6,414 nucleotides of DNA, taken from Nanoarchaeales archaeon. Lineage in GTDB: Archaea > Nanobdellota > Nanobdellia > Woesearchaeales > UBA583. How positions within the stretch are numbered: position 1 is the stretch's first letter; every line of letters starts with the position of its first letter. Both the position numbers and the translations under genes were made by a program. Location: the NCBI GenBank assembly GCA_013215525.1, contig JABSQY010000079.1, positions 1 to 6,414 on the forward strand, read 5' to 3'. Shown one piece after another: positions 3,920 through 6,414 of this stretch. A model generated the notes under the pieces. It was given only the letters and a program-made list of their open reading frames with translations. It did no database searches and was not told the origin of the DNA.

Positions 3920-5818
3920 ATGAGCGAAGAATACGGAGCAAGTAATATTAAAGTATTAGAAGGTCTGGAAGCTGTTAGAAAAAGACCTGGTATGTACATA
4001 GGTGGTACTGGGTTAGATGGTCTTCACCACCTTGTTAAAGAATTAGTTGATAATTCTATTGATGAAGCTTTGGCTGGATATTGTGATAAGATTTCTATTA
4101 CAATACACAAAGATAATTCAGTGACTGTTACAGATAATGGTCGTGGTATTCCTACTGGAATGCATGGTAAAGGGAAGTCTGCAGCTGAAATTGTTTTTAC
4201 AGTTCTACATGCGGGTGGAAAATTTGATAAAGGTTCTTATAAAGTTTCAGGAGGTCTTCACGGTGTTGGAGCATCTGTTGTTAATGCTTTATCTACAAAA
4301 GTAGATGTTGAGATTTGCCGTGAAGGTAGTATTCATAATTTAACTTTTGAAAATCAAAAAATTACTAGAAAATTAGAAATTACTGGAAAAACAAAAGCTA
4401 CTGGAACTAAAGTTACTTTTTGGCCTGACGCTACAATTTTCCCAAGTATTATTTTTGATGCGAAAGTTATGATTAAAAGATATAGAGAATTTGCTTTTTT
4501 AAATTCTAATGTAACTATTATTTTTGCTGATGAAAGACATGATATTGAGGAAGTTTTTCATTATGAAGGTGGTCTTTCTGAATTTGTTAAACATTTGACT
4601 AAAAATGATACTAGAGCAATTAAAGATATTATTGCGATTTCCGGTGAAAAGGAAGATGTTCAAGTTGATGTTGCTTTAACTTATACTACTTCTTATTCTG
4701 AAAAAATTGAGACTTTTGTTAATAATATTACAACTCCTGGTGGTGGAACTCATCTTTCTGGTTTTAAGTTAGGAATTACTCGTGCTATGAAGGATTATAT
4801 TGCTAAGAATGGAAAAGCTGCTGATAAAAAATTAAATTTAACAGGAGATGATATTCGTGAAGGAATTGTTACAGTTATTTCTGTAAAGATTCCTGAACCT
4901 CAGTTTGAAGGACAAACTAAAGATAAGTTAGGAAATCCTGAAGTTCAATCTATTGTGTCAAATATTTTCTTTGAACAGTTTTATTCTTATTTAGATGAGA
5001 ATCCTAAGGCTGCTCAACAAATTATTGAGAAAGCGTCTTCTGCTAAAAAGGCAAGAGAAGCTGCAAAGAAAGCTAGAGATTTAATTCGTCGTAAGAATGT
5101 ACTTGAATTTTCTAGTTTACCTGGAAAGTTATCTGATTGTTCTAGTAAAGTTGCTGAAGATTGTGAATTATTCATTGTGGAGGGAGATTCCGCGGGTGGA
5201 ACTGCTAAAATGGGAAGAGATCGTGCTCATCAAGCAATTTTACCTTTAAAGGGTAAACCTTTAAATGTTGAGAAAGCAAGACTTGTAAAAGTTTTAGAGA
5301 ATGATGAAATTAAATCTTTAATTACTGCTCTTGGTACTGGGTTTGGTGATATGTTTGATGCTGAAAAGCTAAGATATCACAAAATCATAATTATGGCCGA
5401 TGCAGATGTTGATGGTAAACATATTGAAACTTTAATTTTAACTGTTTTCTTTAGACATTTCAAAGAATTAATTTTAAGAGGACATATTTATATTGCAATG
5501 TCTCCATTGTATAAAGTTAAATTACCTGGTCAAAAGATTGGGACTTATTTATACACTGATGAAGAGTTAGGTGAATTTAGTAAAGCTAATCCAGGGAAGA
5601 AGGTTGATATTCAAAGATATAAAGGTCTTGGAGAAATGAATGCTGAACAATTATGGGAAACAACACTTGATCCTGAACATAGATATATGAAGAGAGTAAC
5701 TATTGTTGATGCGCAAGAAGCAGATGATGCTTTTGTTATGCTAATGGGAGATAAGGTTGCTCCACGTAAAGCGTTTATTATTGAGAATGCTAAGTTTGCT
5801 GAGAACTTAGATATTTAA
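3920..5818 (+). CDS. gyrB: DNA gyrase subunit B
   Basis: This 632-aa protein, of usual length for Gram-positive-type GyrB, is the ATPase subunit of the A2B2 gyrase that introduces negative supercoils. The GHKL ATPase domain has catalytic Glu41 and Mg-binding Asn45 in KELVDNSIDEA, Asp72 in DNGRGIP, the ATP lid GGLHGVG (111-117), and the QTK loop with Lys334. The TOPRIM domain has EGDSAGG with catalytic Glu421 and metal-binding DADVD (Asp494, 496, 498). RYKGLGEMN (566-574) follows, and the protein ends with the typical AENLDI. All catalytic residues are present, so it should be active. Lys500 follows DADVDG where bacterial proteins usually have Ala or Ser. The start follows a TATA box by about 27 nt and begins with a typical N-terminus. 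No gyrA is adjacent; the gene seems to be transcribed alone. Gyrase genes in archaea are of bacterial origin. Confidence 0.98.
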   Translation: MSEEYGASNIKVLEGLEAVRKRPGMYIGGTGLDGLHHLVKELVDNSIDEALAGYCDKISITIHKDNSVTVTDNGRGIPTGMHGKGKSAAEIVFTVLHAGGKFDKGSYKVSGGLHGVGASVVNALSTKVDVEICREGSIHNLTFENQKITRKLEITGKTKATGTKVTFWPDATIFPSIIFDAKVMIKRYREFAFLNSNVTIIFADERHDIEEVFHYEGGLSEFVKHLTKNDTRAIKDIIAISGEKEDVQVDVALTYTTSYSEKIETFVNNITTPGGGTHLSGFKLGITRAMKDYIAKNGKAADKKLNLTGDDIREGIVTVISVKIPEPQFEGQTKDKLGNPEVQSIVSNIFFEQFYSYLDENPKAAQQIIEKASSAKKAREAAKKARDLIRRKNVLEFSSLPGKLSDCSSKVAEDCELFIVEGDSAGGTAKMGRDRAHQAILPLKGKPLNVEKARLVKVLENDEIKSLITALGTGFGDMFDAEKLRYHKIIIMADADVDGKHIETLILTVFFRHFKELILRGHIYIAMSPLYKVKLPGQKIGTYLYTDEELGEFSKANPGKKVDIQRYKGLGEMNAEQLWETTLDPEHRYMKRVTIVDAQEADDAFVMLMGDKVAPRKAFIIENAKFAENLDI

Positions 5819-5823
5819 TTATA

Positions 5824-5850
5824 TTTTTCCTTTGGAAAAATTCTATTTTT
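5824..5850 (+). terminator. gyrB terminator hairpin 1
   Basis: A perfect 7-bp stem TTTTTCC/GGAAAAA (5824-5830 with 5834-5840) with a TTT loop is followed directly by TTCTATTTTT and more T-rich sequence. It lies 5 nt after the gyrB stop codon. Confidence 0.65.
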
Positions 5851-5860
5851 TATTATTTTA

Positions 5861-5887
5861 TTTTTACTTGTGAAAATTCTATTTTTC
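5861..5887 (+). terminator. gyrB terminator hairpin 2 (tandem backup)
   Basis: A second, weaker stem TTTTTA/TGAAAA (5861-5866 with 5871-5876) with a CTTG loop is again followed by TTCTATTTTT. It repeats the design of hairpin 1, 37 bp downstream. Confidence 0.5.
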
Positions 5888-5934
5888 TTTTTTGTACATT
5901 ATTTAAAAGATATATAAATTTAGTATGTTATTAT

Positions 5935-6261
5935 TTATTGAAATCTGCTCATTGTACCGTAGGTTCCATCAAAACTAGATAAATTTATTGATAATTTTTC
6001 TTTAGGATTATCTGAGTTAGGATTTGAGTATATTAAAAATGAAATTGAGTTTTGACGTACTATTCCGTAAATTGGAACAAAATCACCTTCAGAGTCGTTT
6101 GAATTTTTTCTTGTAGTACTAATAAAAGCCATTTCATGTGGAATAGTTAATTTTGTTATATCTGAATAATTTAAAATTGGTAAATGGTTTGTTTCATTAA
6201 TTAATGAATCTGACTCATATGAATTTAGATTAAATTCTAAATTATGTACTGATGTTTTCAT
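5935..6261 (-). CDS. Unknown soluble protein, 108 aa, Ser/Asn-rich
   Basis: This complete minus-strand ORF has no signal peptide, membrane segment or recognised motif. Composition is rich in Ser and Asn. Alternating hydrophobic stretches (VHNLEFNLN, HEMAFISTT, FVPIYGIVRQNSISFLIYSN, LSINLSSF) suggest a mainly beta fold, and VPIYGIVRQNSISFLIY (62-78) looks like a beta hairpin of two strands. A TATA box lies about 25 nt before the ATG and no longer ORF overlaps it, so it is likely a real gene. It is convergent with gyrB and divergent from the gene at 6338. Confidence 0.65.
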   Translation of the reverse strand: MKTSVHNLEFNLNSYESDSLINETNHLPILNYSDITKLTIPHEMAFISTTRKNSNDSEGDFVPIYGIVRQNSISFLIYSNPNSDNPKEKLSINLSSFDGTYGTMSRFQ

Positions 6262-6280
6262 AATTTATTTACTTCTAAGT

Positions 6281-6290
6281 TATTTATAAA
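6281..6290 (-). promoter_or_regulatory. TATA box of the 108-aa protein gene
   Basis: On the minus strand this reads TTTATAAATA, centred about 25 nt upstream of the ATG (complement ends at 6261). It is back to back with the promoter of the gene at 6338. Confidence 0.65.
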
Positions 6291-6307
6291 CATTGTCAAT
6301 TAAATAA

Positions 6308-6316
6308 TTTTATAAA
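6308..6316 (+). promoter_or_regulatory. TATA box of the 6338 gene
   Basis: TTTTATAAA is centred 26 nt upstream of the ATG at 6338. It supports this start and a leaderless transcript. Confidence 0.65.
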
Positions 6317-6337
6317 CAAATAAATTGTAATTATTTT

Positions 6338-6414
6338 ATGTTTATTGAATCTTGGTTAATCTATGCTTTGCTTGCTTGTTTGTCAATGGGTATTTTTTCT
6401 TTTACAACTAAAGT
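6338..6414 (+). CDS. N-terminus of a membrane protein, possibly EamA/DMT-type transporter (3' end outside window)
   Basis: The frame is open from ATG at 6338 to the window end, with 25 complete codons. The visible part, MFIESWLIYALLACLSMGIF followed by SFTTK, is a first membrane helix. Its pattern of a Trp near the start, a small-residue-rich helix, Gly, then Phe and a Lys at the helix end is typical of the first helix in EamA/DMT-superfamily transporters. Too little is present to exclude other membrane proteins. A well-spaced TATA box supports the start. Confidence 0.6.
   Translation, partial: MFIESWLIYALLACLSMGIFSFTTK

Overview
This window reads as a very AT-rich archaeal chromosome, most likely from a DPANN lineage (Woesearchaeota/Pacearchaeota-like). 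That placement is inference. What the sequence shows is AT-box promoters centred about 24-30 nt upstream of nearly every start codon, no Shine-Dalgarno sequences, start codons at or next to the expected transcription start (leaderless mRNAs), short genes with short spacers, and a bacterial-type gyrB, which many archaea carry.

Left third (1-1519): three diverged paralogous small proteins of unknown function lie in tandem on the + strand (1-354 cut by the window edge, 553-969, and 945-1265 overlapping the second). Two near-identical intergenic elements are interleaved with them (386-508 and 1301-1467). The elements are about 93% identical at the DNA level, apart from a 44-nt insertion in the second copy that forms its own perfect hairpin. 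The flanking proteins are only distantly alike. Each element has an AT-rich box about 26 nt before its conserved start, a potential long-range terminal stem, a U-tract, a hairpin and a shared TTCTATTT tail. I read them as two copies of an undescribed structured RNA gene, and they are the most interesting part of the window.

Middle (1520-3800): a DedA/VTT-like membrane protein, a small class I SAM-dependent methyltransferase, a convergent two-helix membrane protein of unknown function (- strand), and a divergently transcribed soluble protein of unknown function. Palindromic AT-rich terminators separate the units.

Right (3801-6414): a complete, apparently functional gyrB (632 aa) alone in its transcription unit, followed by two tandem terminator-like hairpins. 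Then come a convergent 108-aa unknown protein (- strand) and, divergent from it, the first 25 complete codons of a membrane protein that looks like an EamA/DMT-type transporter. No gyrA is in the window. Most genes look like single transcription units; the overlapping pair at 553-1265 is the clearest operon.
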